Of a DNA stretch of 57,517 nt, positions 1 through 8,684 are shown piece after piece. Position 1 is the stretch's first letter. Each line of letters opens with the position of its first letter. Source of the stretch: Paludibacteraceae bacterium (GTDB taxonomy: Bacteria > Bacteroidota > Bacteroidia > Bacteroidales > Paludibacteraceae); assembly GCA_024399835.1 (NCBI GenBank), contig JAKSNK010000011.1, forward strand, positions 1-57,517, read 5' to 3'. Under the pieces are notes generated by a model. The model ran no database searches. It was not told the origin of the DNA and saw only the letters and a program-made list of their open reading frames with translations. The translations under genes and the position numbers were made by a program.

Positions 1-68
1 CCACCGCGGTGAGTGTTGGCACACTCCGTTTTGACACTTCAAAACTCCCCAGCGCAGGAATTCGATTG

Positions 69-100
69 CAAAGTTACAAACATTTTTTGATATATGCAAA
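69..100 (-). promoter_or_regulatory. Bacteroidetes-type promoter firing off the left edge
   Basis: Read on the minus strand, TTTG (97-100) is followed after exactly 20 nt by TAACTTTG (69-76), matching TTTG-N20-TAnnTTTG. It points leftwards, so a divergent gene should begin beyond base 1. The 60 bases inside the window show no start codon, but hold two small hairpins (GAGTGT/ACACTC near 11-26 and GTTTTGA/TCAAAAC near 29-46) that would lie in its leader. Confidence 0.6.
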
Positions 101-125
101 TATTTCTGTATTTTGCATAAAATTA

Positions 126-157
126 TTTGCGTATGTCATTTAATTTTATTACTTTTG
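126..157 (+). promoter_or_regulatory. Promoter of the PfkB-family kinase gene
   Basis: TTTG at 126-129, a 20-nt spacer and TACTTTTG at 150-157 fit the Bacteroidetes -33/-7 consensus. Transcription would start near 164. This rules out the upstream in-frame ATG at 113 and supports the ATG at 194 as the real start. Confidence 0.65.
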
Positions 158-193
158 CATCGTTTTAGGCATTTGGTAAAACAAAGCATAACT

Positions 194-1165
194 ATGCGAC
201 GAATAATAGGAATAGGCGAAACCGTTCTCGATGTGGTTTTTCATAACGACCAGCCGCAAGCAGCCGTGCCGGGCGGGAGTACATTTAACGCGTTGGTAAG
301 TTTGGGACGCACCGTCGGAGTGCAGTACCCGCAGGTGCCTATCACGATGATTACACAAGTGGGAGACGACCATATAGGCGACATGGTGATGCACTTTATG
401 CAACAAAACCATATCGACACTACCCATGTGGTGCGCCATAAGGATACGCAGACGCATGTCTCGATGGCGTTCCTGGACAAAAACAACGATGCACAATACG
501 AGTTCTACAAAGACCATGCACATGCCCATTTGGAGCAGGAAACACTTGACTCGTTTGCTTTCCGACAGGACGATATCGTCGTCTTTGGCTCGTTCTTTGC
601 CGTCAATCCTGTCATACATGCGGTTGTCTCTTCGCTACTCCGTCGGGCACACGAAGCAGGCGCCATACTCTATTACGACATCAATTTCCGTCCGTCGCAT
701 ATACAGGATCTGCCCGAAGTGATGGACAGCATATTGGAGAACTGCCGAATGAGCGACATCGTTCGCGGTTCGGCGGAAGATTTTCTGTACCTTTTCGGCA
801 CAACCGATGCACTGACTGTCTATGAGCAGCATATCCGCCCTCTTTGCCCGAATTTTATTTTTACCAACGGCGCAGAGGCGATAGAGACATTCTCGCCCGG
901 AATACATTGCCTGTTCCGCCCGTTACGCTGTAAGACCGTTTCTACGATAGGTGCAGGCGATAATTTCAATGCCGGTATCGTTTATTCGTTGGTGCGTGAC
1001 GGTGTTCATAAGAACGGTACAACGAAGCCCGTAACCATTGGTGCGGATAAATGGACACGCTTTGTGCGCATAGCGCGCCGCTTCTCTGCCGCTGTCTGCC
1101 GCAGTATATACAACTATGTGGACGAAGATTTTATATCCACGATTGCAAATGTAAAACAACAATAA
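194..1165 (+). CDS. PfkB-family carbohydrate kinase
   Basis: A cytosolic sugar kinase of the ribokinase/PfkB fold, 323 aa, a usual length for the family. The N-terminal signature region has the substrate-binding AVPGGSTFN segment (about residues 26-34). The C-terminal PfkB signature STIGAGDNFNAG carries the GAGD anion hole and the catalytic aspartate. It most resembles bacterial fructokinase/ribokinase-type proteins, but the sugar cannot be decided from sequence. The start at 194 is chosen because the promoter at 126-157 lies downstream of the longer in-frame ATG, and MRRIIGIGETVLDV is the expected first strand of the fold. The DUF2147 gene follows 13 nt downstream, so the two are probably co-transcribed up to the hairpin at 1641-1665. 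Confidence 0.85.
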   Translation: MRRIIGIGETVLDVVFHNDQPQAAVPGGSTFNALVSLGRTVGVQYPQVPITMITQVGDDHIGDMVMHFMQQNHIDTTHVVRHKDTQTHVSMAFLDKNNDAQYEFYKDHAHAHLEQETLDSFAFRQDDIVVFGSFFAVNPVIHAVVSSLLRRAHEAGAILYYDINFRPSHIQDLPEVMDSILENCRMSDIVRGSAEDFLYLFGTTDALTVYEQHIRPLCPNFIFTNGAEAIETFSPGIHCLFRPLRCKTVSTIGAGDNFNAGIVYSLVRDGVHKNGTTKPVTIGADKWTRFVRIARRFSAAVCRSIYNYVDEDFISTIANVKQQ

Positions 1166-1178
1166 ACAACAACAAACA

Positions 1179-1604
1179 ATGAAAAAAACTGTATTAACAG
1201 CCGTTCTGGGACTGATGACCATGGCGGCTTGCGCCCAAGTGAACCAAATAGTGGGCGACTGGAAAACCGTAGATGACAAAACGGGAGAAAAGAAATCGGT
1301 GGTGCATATCTTCAAAGCCACGGACGGACTATACTATGGCAAGATTATCGACCTGCTCAAAGGTCCCAAAGACTGCGTCTGCATAGCGTGCGAAGGTGCA
1401 GACAACGGCAAACCTATCATAGGTCTGCAAATCATACGGGGCATGAAAGAGGAAAACGGTGAACTGGTCGGCGGACATGTACTTGACCCCGAAAGCGGCA
1501 AGATGTACTATGCCAAGTTGTACCTCAAGGACGGCAAATTGGTTCTGCGTGGCAGCTTGGACAAAAAGGGCATGCTCGGCCGCAACCAAATATGGGTCAG
1601 ATAA
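1179..1604 (+). CDS. DUF2147 family secreted protein
   Basis: A 141-aa protein with an N-terminal signal peptide (MKKTVLTAVLGLMTMAACAQ). It may be a lipoprotein, because a cysteine sits in a plausible but imperfect lipobox. The rest matches the DUF2147/COG4731 pattern: GDWKTVDDKTGEKKS at the start of the mature chain, LYYGKI in the first strand pair, and a closing KLVLRGS...GRNQIWVR strand. DUF2147 proteins are small envelope beta-barrels of unknown function. Two adjacent cysteines (CVCIAC, about residues 67-72) could form a disulfide or bind metal. It follows the sugar kinase by 13 nt and ends just before a bidirectional terminator. Confidence 0.8.
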   Translation: MKKTVLTAVLGLMTMAACAQVNQIVGDWKTVDDKTGEKKSVVHIFKATDGLYYGKIIDLLKGPKDCVCIACEGADNGKPIIGLQIIRGMKEENGELVGGHVLDPESGKMYYAKLYLKDGKLVLRGSLDKKGMLGRNQIWVR

Positions 1605-1640
1605 GAACCCAGACTGGGTGAAAGCACCCCTAATCAACAA

Positions 1641-1665
1641 AAAAGAGACCATTGAGGTCTCTTTT
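1641..1665. terminator. Bidirectional intrinsic terminator
   Basis: A 10-bp perfect stem (1641-1650 with 1656-1665, AAAAGAGACC/GGTCTCTTTT) encloses a 5-nt loop. It has a T-run on the plus strand and A's, read as T's, on the other side. It can stop plus-strand transcription from the DUF2147 gene and minus-strand transcription from tRNA-Gln. Confidence 0.75.
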
Positions 1666-1666
1666 G

Positions 1667-1737
1667 TTGCCTAACCAGGACTCGAACCCAGACAGACAGA
1701 ACCAGAATCTGTAGTGCTACCATTACACCATTAGGCA
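1667..1737 (-). tRNA. tRNA-Gln(CTG)
   Basis: A minus-strand cloverleaf of 71 nt. The acceptor stem is TGCCTAA/TTAGGCA with discriminator A, and the D-arm is GTG...CAC. The anticodon stem ACAGA/TCTGT has loop TTCTGGT (anticodon CTG), and the T-loop is TTCGAGT. The CCA end is not encoded. A promoter lies upstream at 1783-1814 and a hairpin terminator directly downstream. Confidence 0.95.
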
Positions 1738-1782
1738 TCGCTTCGGCAAATATCGAAACAGGTATTGTTCCGAAAAAGCATG

Positions 1783-1814
1783 CAAAGGTACTGCTTTTTT
1801 TTTACATGAGCAAA
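1783..1814 (-). promoter_or_regulatory. Promoter of tRNA-Gln
   Basis: On the minus strand, TTTG (1811-1814), a 20-nt spacer and TACCTTTG (1783-1790) match the Bacteroidetes promoter, placed about 45 nt before the tRNA 5' end. Confidence 0.65.
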
Positions 1815-1830
1815 TAATTATGCAAAAAAA

Positions 1831-2553
1831 TTACTTTTTCTGCATTTTTTGCTTCAGTTCGGGCAAATAAACATCCCGCAGGTACGCAAAATGCGGATGT
1901 CGCTTCAATACCTTTTGCGCCTGCACAAGTGCCTTTTCCAATTCGCCAGTCTTCTCATATCCCTGTGCAATACACAGTTGGATAGCCGGCAAATTCCACA
2001 AATACCGAAAAGCCGTGTCGGCTAACATGATTCGCTCCGCCTTGATAAAAGTTTCCAACGCTCTCTGCTTGTCTCCGCCAAAGAACCTCGGCGCATAGAA
2101 ATCTATATTTCCCCGCAGGGTGAGCGCAATGGGATTGTTGTTGTCGGCATTGACCGCCTGCTTTGCCAGTTTGAACGACGCAGCCCCGTCGGACAGTAGT
2201 TTGCCCTTGTCCAATAGGTACTCATACGCATGTGCCGCCGACGAATAGCTGAGGTAATCCGCCTTGCTCAATACCGGCTGCATGTCACTCAAATGCCGCT
2301 CATACTGCGTGAGATACCGCCGTGCCTGCTCCATGCGCTGTTGGTCAGCCAAGACAGGCACATAGCCGTATTCGTAATTGAGCAGCCGTTTACGCTCGGC
2401 TGTACTCATCTCAGACCACACTTGCGCATCAATATACTGTCCCCATACATCCAAATTGCCGGACATATAGGCATTATACAATTGCTCGTCGCTAAACCGG
2501 CAATAAGCCAATTCAGCGACAAGCAACATGACTAAAAGCACATACTTACGCAT
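1831..2553 (-). CDS. Secreted TPR-like protein of unknown function
   Basis: A 240-aa protein starting with a signal peptide ([18 protein letters not shown]), so probably periplasmic. The cysteine at the end could also be a poor lipobox. From about residue 90 it is entirely helical. It contains tetratricopeptide-like helix pairs near residues 120-170 ([20 protein letters not shown]) and 185-225 ([20 protein letters not shown]), usually protein-interaction scaffolds. Its first 8 bases overlap the end of pfp, so it is translationally coupled and last in the ispG-pfp operon. I do not recognise a more specific family. Confidence 0.6.
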   Translation of the reverse strand: MRKYVLLVMLLVAELAYCRFSDEQLYNAYMSGNLDVWGQYIDAQVWSEMSTAERKRLLNYEYGYVPVLADQQRMEQARRYLTQYERHLSDMQPVLSKADYLSYSSAAHAYEYLLDKGKLLSDGAASFKLAKQAVNADNNNPIALTLRGNIDFYAPRFFGGDKQRALETFIKAERIMLADTAFRYLWNLPAIQLCIAQGYEKTGELEKALVQAQKVLKRHPHFAYLRDVYLPELKQKMQKK

Positions 2554-4195
2554 TTTCGAGAATTAAAGTGCGTGTGGGTTGGTCACATACTTCTGTCGGA
2601 CCGTAGTATTGAATAGGTCCGGGATAGATATAATCCATTTCGGCATCTGCCCAAGCGGCACGGTGCTCCTCCAAATACTTAAACGGTTTGCCGTTGAGGT
2701 CCACCAATGCCTTTTGAATAACAGGTTTCATCTTGCCGTTCCGTTTCTCCATATTGAACATCATGGTGATAGGCACACCGCCTGCAATCCATTCGGCAGC
2801 CGGTTTGGTCAGGTTGCGTACAACTGCCATATACCCTGTTTTACCTGCGGCAATCAGATGAGTAGCCGTTTGTCCGAGTGAGTAGCAATAGTCGGCGTCA
2901 AAGTTGGACGGAGTGGCGCAACGACCCTCGTAACCGAAGAAGTGGTGCTGTGTGGAGAACTTGCCGATATAAGTGCCCGATGCTTTCATCTGGGCGAGTT
3001 TTTTGCCTACCATCTCGATAAGCAGTTTCTCGGTTTCAATCAAGCTGACTTGCACATTTCCGTGCGGGTCGCGGTCCATCGTGAGCTGTTTGGCGATTGC
3101 CTTAGGCAGCGAGCGGTAGAGTTCGCAACTGATAGGCGTGAGCATCGATTTGATATACTCGCGCTTGGCATCGTCGCCCTCCATACCGGCAAACTCTTCG
3201 TTATTGGCAAGCAGGTCGTTGAGTTCCTGAATGAGTCGGCGCATAGCGGGAATAAACTCAATCAGTCCCTCAGGAATGAGGACTGTACCGAAGTTCTGTC
3301 CTGCTTTGGCACGGTCTGCCACCACTTGTGCTATCTGGTCAACGATTTCTTGCAAGGTCATATTCTTGGCTTCCACTTCCTCGGAGATGATGCAGATATT
3401 GGGTTGGCTCTGCAACGCACATTCCAAAGCAATATGGCTGGCACTACGACCCATCAGACGGATAAAGTGCCAATATTTCTTAGCCGAGTTGGCGTCACGC
3501 TGGATATTACCGATCAATTCGCTATACACCTTGCAGGCAGTATCAAAACCGAAAGATGTCTCAATCATTTCGTTCTTGAGGTCACCGTCAATGGTCTTCG
3601 GGCAACCAATCACCTGTATGCCGCATTTCTTCTTTTGGTAATACTCCGCCAAAATGCAGGCATTGGTATTGCTGTCGTCACCGCCGATGATAACGATGGC
3701 TGTGATACCCAACTTTTTGCAAATCTCGATTCCGTTGTCAAACTGCCACTCTTCCTCGAGTTTGGTACGCCCCGAACCGATGATGTCAAAGCCGCCGGTA
3801 TTGCGGTATTCGTCAATGATGTCGGATGTCAGCTCCTCGTATTTACCTTCAATCAGTCCGCTGGGACCTCCTAAGAAACCATAGAGTTTGTTGTTGGGGT
3901 TCATCTTCTTGAGTCCGTCAAACAATCCGCAAATCACATTGTGTCCGCCGGGTGCTTGACCGCCACTCAAAATAACTCCAACATGCACAGGGCGTGCCGT
4001 AACAACATCGGCATCTGCCGGCTCCAAGGTCAACATCGGCATTCCGTATGTGTTTGGGAACAATGCCTTGATTTCAACTTGGTCTGCCACCGACTCTGTG
4101 GCTTGACCTTCTCTTACTACTACTTGTCCAAGCAATGCCTTCGGCATCTTGGGTTGATACGATTGACGAGCAATCTGTAAAGGACTTTTTAACAT
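2546..4195 (-). CDS. pfp: Diphosphate-dependent 6-phosphofructokinase (PPi-PFK)
   Basis: Converts fructose 6-phosphate and pyrophosphate to fructose 1,6-bisphosphate and phosphate, reversibly, in glycolysis/gluconeogenesis. At 549 aa it belongs to the 'long' clade found in Bacteroidetes and plants. Visible motifs are the N-terminal [13 protein letters not shown] loop, GGDDSNTNA (the Asp that replaces Gly in ATP-dependent enzymes and marks pyrophosphate specificity), the catalytic [10 protein letters not shown], and [11 protein letters not shown] for sugar-phosphate binding. It lies 24 nt downstream of ispG and overlaps the following TPR-like gene by 8 nt, suggesting one transcript. Confidence 0.93.
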   Translation of the reverse strand: MLKSPLQIARQSYQPKMPKALLGQVVVREGQATESVADQVEIKALFPNTYGMPMLTLEPADADVVTARPVHVGVILSGGQAPGGHNVICGLFDGLKKMNPNNKLYGFLGGPSGLIEGKYEELTSDIIDEYRNTGGFDIIGSGRTKLEEEWQFDNGIEICKKLGITAIVIIGGDDSNTNACILAEYYQKKKCGIQVIGCPKTIDGDLKNEMIETSFGFDTACKVYSELIGNIQRDANSAKKYWHFIRLMGRSASHIALECALQSQPNICIISEEVEAKNMTLQEIVDQIAQVVADRAKAGQNFGTVLIPEGLIEFIPAMRRLIQELNDLLANNEEFAGMEGDDAKREYIKSMLTPISCELYRSLPKAIAKQLTMDRDPHGNVQVSLIETEKLLIEMVGKKLAQMKASGTYIGKFSTQHHFFGYEGRCATPSNFDADYCYSLGQTATHLIAAGKTGYMAVVRNLTKPAAEWIAGGVPITMMFNMEKRNGKMKPVIQKALVDLNGKPFKYLEEHRAAWADAEMDYIYPGPIQYYGPTEVCDQPTRTLILENA

Positions 4196-4219
4196 GGTAA
4201 TTAAGAATTTTGATAATTA

Positions 4220-5665
4220 TTATTGATTATTAGAATTAGAATTTTGAATCAGTTCAATCAGCCGGGCAACGGCTTCCTCTTGCGGGATATTCTTCAGCAC
4301 GCACTCTTTGCCCCGGTAGAGCGAAACGCGGTCCCGTCCTGCACCGACATAGCCAAAGTCTGCATCCGCCATCTCTCCGGGACCATTGACTATACAACCC
4401 ATAACGGCAATTTTTGGGAATTGGGGAATCGGGGAACCGGTAAATCGGTGAGTCGGTAAAAGGTGAATCGGTGAGTTGGCGAAGGCGGACTTGATGTCTG
4501 CGACCGTTTGCTGCAGGTCAAACATCGTTCGTCCACAGCCCGGACAACTGACAAACTCCGTCTTATAGCGGATAATCCCTGCTGCCTGCAGGATATCTTT
4601 GGCTAATGGTGCCGTATCTATGTTCGCGTTGTCGGTACGAATCTCCAATTGCCTGCAGTCGTATTGCCACAGCAACCGACCGCACTCGGCAGCGGCATAG
4701 AGTGGCAGCAACGCACAATCGGCATTAGGGTAGGCATAAATGAGTTTATCCCCTTCCACTTCCGCCGTAATGCCGTGATAACGCGGCGAATCGGGACATG
4801 CAAAATAGTCGGCAAGCGCTTTTGCCACAGGTATTTCCGCTTCGGGCGCTTCGCTCAAACTGACACGGATGGTGTCGCCTATTCCTTCTGCCAACAGAGC
4901 ACCTATGCCTACGGCAGATTTGATACGCCCGTCTTGACCTTCGCCTGCCTCGGTAACCCCTAAATGCAAGGGGAAATGCATATCTTCTTGGTCCATCGTC
5001 TGCACCAACAGCCGCACCGTATCTACCATGATACGCGTGTTGGACGCCTTGATACTCAATACAATATCGTGAAAATCTTCTTCTACCGCGATACGCAGAA
5101 ACTCCATACACGATACCACCATCCCTTGTGGCGTGTCGCCGTATTGGTCCATGATACGACGAGCCAGCGAACCGTGGTTGACACCAATGCGAATAGCGGT
5201 ATGGTGGCGCTTGCAGATGTCAATCAAATGCGTAAAACGCTCCCGAATAGTCGTCGGGTCGTTGGCATAATTACCCGGGTTAATACGCACTTTTTCGACC
5301 ACCTGTGCCGCCGCATCCGCTACATCCGAACGGAAGTGAATGTCTGCGACCAGAGGTATATGACAGGTGTCGGACGATTGCTCTATATCTAATTCGACCG
5401 TCGGTCGACCGTCGGTAAACTCCCTATGTAACAAGTCATGAATCTGATGCAAAGATTCGACTTCACGCATGCCCTGTGTGGTAAACCTAAACAGTTCAGC
5501 TCCTGCCTGCCGGCAACGGACAACTTGCTCCACCGAAGCATCAATATCGTTGGTCGAAGTATTCGCCATCGTTTGTATGCGAATAGGGTAGTCAGACCCA
5601 ATCATCAAACCGCCAATATGCGTTGTAGAGGTCTTCCTTCGGTCGTATTTGAAAGAAATATTCAT
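4220..5665 (-). CDS. ispG: 4-hydroxy-3-methylbut-2-en-1-yl diphosphate synthase IspG, with an in-frame repeat insertion
   Basis: The [4Fe-4S] enzyme of the MEP isoprenoid pathway, which reductively opens MEcPP to HMBPP. The TIM-barrel half carries TMANTSTNDIDASVEQV and PLVADIHFRSDVA. The cluster ligands are seen in VSCPGCGRTMFDL and MGCIVNGPGE at the C-terminus. At 481 aa it is between the short (~370 aa) type and the ~600-aa type I associate with Bacteroidetes. Residues about 396-416, between the two cysteine motifs, are encoded by a 63-bp degenerate octamer array (4416-4478) that keeps the frame. It is first in an operon with pfp and diverges from tRNA-Lys. No clear promoter is visible upstream. 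Confidence 0.93.
   Translation of the reverse strand: MNISFKYDRRKTSTTHIGGLMIGSDYPIRIQTMANTSTNDIDASVEQVVRCRQAGAELFRFTTQGMREVESLHQIHDLLHREFTDGRPTVELDIEQSSDTCHIPLVADIHFRSDVADAAAQVVEKVRINPGNYANDPTTIRERFTHLIDICKRHHTAIRIGVNHGSLARRIMDQYGDTPQGMVVSCMEFLRIAVEEDFHDIVLSIKASNTRIMVDTVRLLVQTMDQEDMHFPLHLGVTEAGEGQDGRIKSAVGIGALLAEGIGDTIRVSLSEAPEAEIPVAKALADYFACPDSPRYHGITAEVEGDKLIYAYPNADCALLPLYAAAECGRLLWQYDCRQLEIRTDNANIDTAPLAKDILQAAGIIRYKTEFVSCPGCGRTMFDLQQTVADIKSAFANSPIHLLPTHRFTGSPIPQFPKIAVMGCIVNGPGEMADADFGYVGAGRDRVSLYRGKECVLKNIPQEEAVARLIELIQNSNSNNQ
4416..4478 (-). repeat. Octamer tandem array inside ispG
   Basis: Eight successive degenerate units on the plus strand: GGGAATTG, GGGAATCG, GGGAACCG, GTAAATCG, GTGAGTCG, GTAAAAG (7 nt), GTGAATCG, GTGAGTTG. 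This is the reverse complement of the GATTCACC family seen between genes elsewhere in the window. Seven 8-mers plus one 7-mer give 63 bp, exactly 21 codons. Confidence 0.85.
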
Positions 5666-5701
5666 TTTTTATTACTAAAAGAGCATTTTTTTGTTCAAAA
5701 A

Positions 5702-5733
5702 TTTGGTCATGTCAAAAAAATGTTGTACCTTTG
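5702..5733 (+). promoter_or_regulatory. Promoter of tRNA-Lys
   Basis: TTTG (5702-5705), 20-nt spacer, TACCTTTG (5726-5733), ending 25 nt before the tRNA 5' end. Confidence 0.7.
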
Positions 5734-5758
5734 CATCCGCTTTTGAAAAATAAAGCAT

Positions 5759-5831
5759 GATTCAGTAGCTCAGCAGGTAGAGCACATCCCTTTTAAGGAT
5801 GGGGTCCTGGGTTCGAGCCCCAGCTGGATCA
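5759..5831 (+). tRNA. tRNA-Lys(TTT)
   Basis: A 73-nt cloverleaf. The acceptor is GATTCAG/CTGGATC with discriminator A, and the D-arm is GCTC/GAGC. The anticodon stem CATCC/GGATG has loop CTTTTAA (anticodon TTT), and the T-arm is CTGGG-TTCGAGC-CCCAG. CCA is not encoded. A promoter precedes it and a terminator follows. Confidence 0.96.
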
Positions 5832-5833
5832 CG

Positions 5834-5857
5834 AGAGGTCGCGCAGACCTCTTTTTT
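5834..5857 (+). terminator. Terminator of tRNA-Lys
   Basis: Stem AGAGGTC (5834-5840) with GACCTCT (5846-5852), loop GCGCA, followed by a T-run to 5857. Confidence 0.75.
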
Positions 5858-5861
5858 GTTT

Positions 5862-8621
5862 TCACACAACGATATTCACTATTCGTCCCGGAACGACAAT
5901 GACTTTCTTGGGCGCAGCGCCGTTCAGGTATTTAGCGGTATCTTCGTGACTCATTACGGTCTGCTCAATATCCTCTTTACCCATAGTCTTAGGCAACTCG
6001 ACGGTAAAACGCACTTTGCCGTTGAATTGAACAGGGTATTTGACAGTATCTTCAGTCAGGTATGTCTCGTCACATTCGCACCATTGTGCATCCACTACAA
6101 AAGTTGTTTCTCCACACCGATGCCACATGGCTTCGGCAATATGCGGAGCGTATGGTGCCATCAAAATAGCCAATTGGCGCAAGATGGCGCGTTTGTTGCA
6201 ACGCAATGCAGACAACTCGTTCTGCGCAATCATAAAGGCAGGAATGGAGGTGTTGAAAGAGAAATTTTCAATGTCCCATGTGATTTTCTTAATCAGTTTG
6301 TGCAGGGCTTTGTATTCCTCGCGTGTCGGTTCTTCGTCAGAGATGTCTTCGTACATGTTCCACAGTTTGCGCATGAAACGATGCACACCGTCTATTCCCT
6401 TCGTATCCCATGGTTTGGACATTTCCAACGGACCAAGGAACATCTCGTACAAACGAAGCGTATCGGCGCCGTATTGCTCGACGATATCGTCAGGGTTGAC
6501 CACATTATACATTGATTTGGACATTTTCTCTACCGCCCAACCACAGATATACTGCTTTTCGGCAGGCGTACCGAGATACGGATTATCGTTGTCGGTCGTG
6601 CCGTCCGAATAAACGAATTGGGCATTCTTGTACTCAGGCAGCCAATTGCGGAAGGCGGCAATGTCAAGAATGTCGTTGTGTACGATATTCACATTGACAT
6701 GGATAGGTTGCACCTTGTCTTTGTATTCGGGATTGTCGATGAGGTTGTAACTGATATACAGATTGCCTGTAGCCCCTTCGCCTATATAACGATAGACAAA
6801 ATTGGAACGCCCCTGAATCATACCCTGGTTGATGAGCTTTTGGAACGGTTCGTCCTCGCAAATATACCCAAGGTCATAAAGGAACTTGTTCCAGAAACGG
6901 CTATAAATGAGGTGCCCCGTAGCGTGTTCGGTACCGCCTATGTACAGGTTGACCTGTCGCCAATAGGCATTAACATCCTTATCTACCAGGGCGTTGGCGT
7001 TGTGGTTGTCCATATAACGCAGATAATACGCCGATGAACCGGCAAAGCCGGGCATGGTATTCAGTTCGAGCGGATAGCCGTTGTATGTCCAATCTTTGGC
7101 ATTGCCCAATGGAGGACGCCCGTCACTGGTGGGCTTGAAGTCGCTCACTTCGGGCAGCATGAGCGGCAGGTCTTTCTCGTCAATGGTGTATGGCATACCG
7201 TCCTTATAGTAAACGGGGAACGGTTCGCCCCAATAGCGCTGGCGCGAGAAAATAGCATCACGCAGACGATAATTGACCTTGACCCGACCGATGCCGGTAT
7301 TGGTGATATATTCCTTCATTTTGGCAATTGCATCGGGTACTTCCAAACCATTGAGGAAACCGGAGTTGATCATTTTGCCTTCCTTGGCATCAAAACTCTG
7401 CTCGCTGACATCCGCCCCCTCAATCAGAGGAATAATCGGCAGATTGAAATGCTTGGCAAAAGCATAGTCACGACTGTCGTGCGCCGGCACAGCCATGATG
7501 GCACCTGTGCCGTAACCGCTTAGTACATAGTCGGATATGTAAATAGGTATTTCTGTATGTGTGAGAGGGTTGATGGCATACGAACCGGTAAAGACACCCG
7601 TCACTTTGCGGTCGGCGATGCGCTCGCGCTCGGTACGGTGTTTGCAACGGTCAAGGTAAGCATCCACTTCGTCCTGCTGCTCGGGCTTGACTACGCGTTT
7701 TACATATTCGCTTTCGGGCGCAAGAACCATAAAGGTAACGCCAAACACCGTGTCGGCACGGGTAGTAAAGATGGTGAATGGTGCATCTTGCCCCTTAATA
7801 CTAAACTGCATTTCTGCGCCTTCCGAACGCCCTATCCAGTTGCGTTGTGTCTCCTTGAGCGACTCTGTCCAGTCGAGTTTCTTCAACCCTTCGAGCAATC
7901 TGCCGGCATACGCGCTGACACGGATACTCCATTGGCGCATCACGCGTTGTTCTACAGGGAAACCGCCACGAACGGACAATCCTTCGCTCACTTCGTCATT
8001 GGCAAGAACGGTGCCGAGTTGCGGACACCAGTTAACTTTGGTATCGCTCAGGTAGGCAATACGGAACTTCATAAGGCGTTCCTGTTGCTGTTGCTCGGTC
8101 AGAGTAGCCCATGTGGGGTCGTCCTGCTCCCACTTGTGAATGAGTTCGGAGATAGGGCGTGCTTTTTGCTGTGCAGTATCGTAATACGAATTGAACATCT
8201 GTATGAATGCCCATTGTGTCCATTTATAGAAGTCGGGGTCGCAGGTCTTTACCTCGCGGTCCCAGTCGTAGCAGAAACCAATCTTTTTGAGTTGCTCGAT
8301 GTATCGGGCAATATTCTTCATGGTGGTCACTTCGGGATGTTGCCCCGTCTGTATGGCATATTGCTCGGCAGGCAGACCGTATGAGTCAAATCCCATCGGG
8401 TGCAATACATTAAACCCTTGCAGGCGTTTGTAACGCGCGTAAATATCGCTGGCAATATAGCCGAGTGGGTGTCCGACATGCAAACCCGCTCCACTGGGAT
8501 AGGGAAACATATCCAATACATAAAACGGCTTTTTGTCGCTTTTGTTGCTGACTTGGTAAACATGTGCTTTTTCCCATTCAGCTTGCCATTGCTGTTCAAT
8601 CTCCTTAAAATTGTAATCCAT
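5862..8621 (-). CDS. leuS: Leucyl-tRNA synthetase
   Basis: A class I synthetase charging tRNA-Leu, 919 aa, near full length for Bacteroidales. The HIGH signature lies in [16 protein letters not shown] near residue 40. The CP1 editing domain includes [19 protein letters not shown], with [12 protein letters not shown] further on. The KMSKS loop is in [16 protein letters not shown], followed by the anticodon-binding helical domain. The gene is last in a minus-strand series after tkt. The 50-nt gap between them is almost wholly an octamer repeat array. It converges on tRNA-Lys. Confidence 0.97.
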   Translation of the reverse strand: MDYNFKEIEQQWQAEWEKAHVYQVSNKSDKKPFYVLDMFPYPSGAGLHVGHPLGYIASDIYARYKRLQGFNVLHPMGFDSYGLPAEQYAIQTGQHPEVTTMKNIARYIEQLKKIGFCYDWDREVKTCDPDFYKWTQWAFIQMFNSYYDTAQQKARPISELIHKWEQDDPTWATLTEQQQQERLMKFRIAYLSDTKVNWCPQLGTVLANDEVSEGLSVRGGFPVEQRVMRQWSIRVSAYAGRLLEGLKKLDWTESLKETQRNWIGRSEGAEMQFSIKGQDAPFTIFTTRADTVFGVTFMVLAPESEYVKRVVKPEQQDEVDAYLDRCKHRTERERIADRKVTGVFTGSYAINPLTHTEIPIYISDYVLSGYGTGAIMAVPAHDSRDYAFAKHFNLPIIPLIEGADVSEQSFDAKEGKMINSGFLNGLEVPDAIAKMKEYITNTGIGRVKVNYRLRDAIFSRQRYWGEPFPVYYKDGMPYTIDEKDLPLMLPEVSDFKPTSDGRPPLGNAKDWTYNGYPLELNTMPGFAGSSAYYLRYMDNHNANALVDKDVNAYWRQVNLYIGGTEHATGHLIYSRFWNKFLYDLGYICEDEPFQKLINQGMIQGRSNFVYRYIGEGATGNLYISYNLIDNPEYKDKVQPIHVNVNIVHNDILDIAAFRNWLPEYKNAQFVYSDGTTDNDNPYLGTPAEKQYICGWAVEKMSKSMYNVVNPDDIVEQYGADTLRLYEMFLGPLEMSKPWDTKGIDGVHRFMRKLWNMYEDISDEEPTREEYKALHKLIKKITWDIENFSFNTSIPAFMIAQNELSALRCNKRAILRQLAILMAPYAPHIAEAMWHRCGETTFVVDAQWCECDETYLTEDTVKYPVQFNGKVRFTVELPKTMGKEDIEQTVMSHEDTAKYLNGAAPKKVIVVPGRIVNIVV

Positions 8622-8644
8622 ATTTGTTTATCTGCTTATTTTTC

Positions 8645-8684
8645 AATTCACCGATTCCCCGATTCCCCGATTTACCGATTCACC
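8645..8684 (+). repeat. Octamer tandem array at the tkt/leuS junction
   Basis: Units AATTCACC, GATTCCCC, GATTCCCC, GATTTACC, GATTCACC, then a degenerate AACTC. The TTA inside the fourth unit is, on the minus strand, the TAA stop of transketolase, so the last residues of Tkt (VNR) are repeat-encoded. Confidence 0.85.

Noticed and set aside
1-62. Coding sequence at the left edge
   Set aside because: No start codon or sustained frame is visible; the segment fits a hairpin-rich leader of a gene outside the window.
113-193. Longer N-terminus of the PfkB-family kinase
   Set aside because: The promoter at 126-157 overlaps this extension, and the added residues do not fit the fold.
2942-3874. A 310-codon plus-strand frame inside pfp
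   Set aside because: It lies antisense to a gene whose product has every PPi-PFK motif, and its translation has no recognisable domain.
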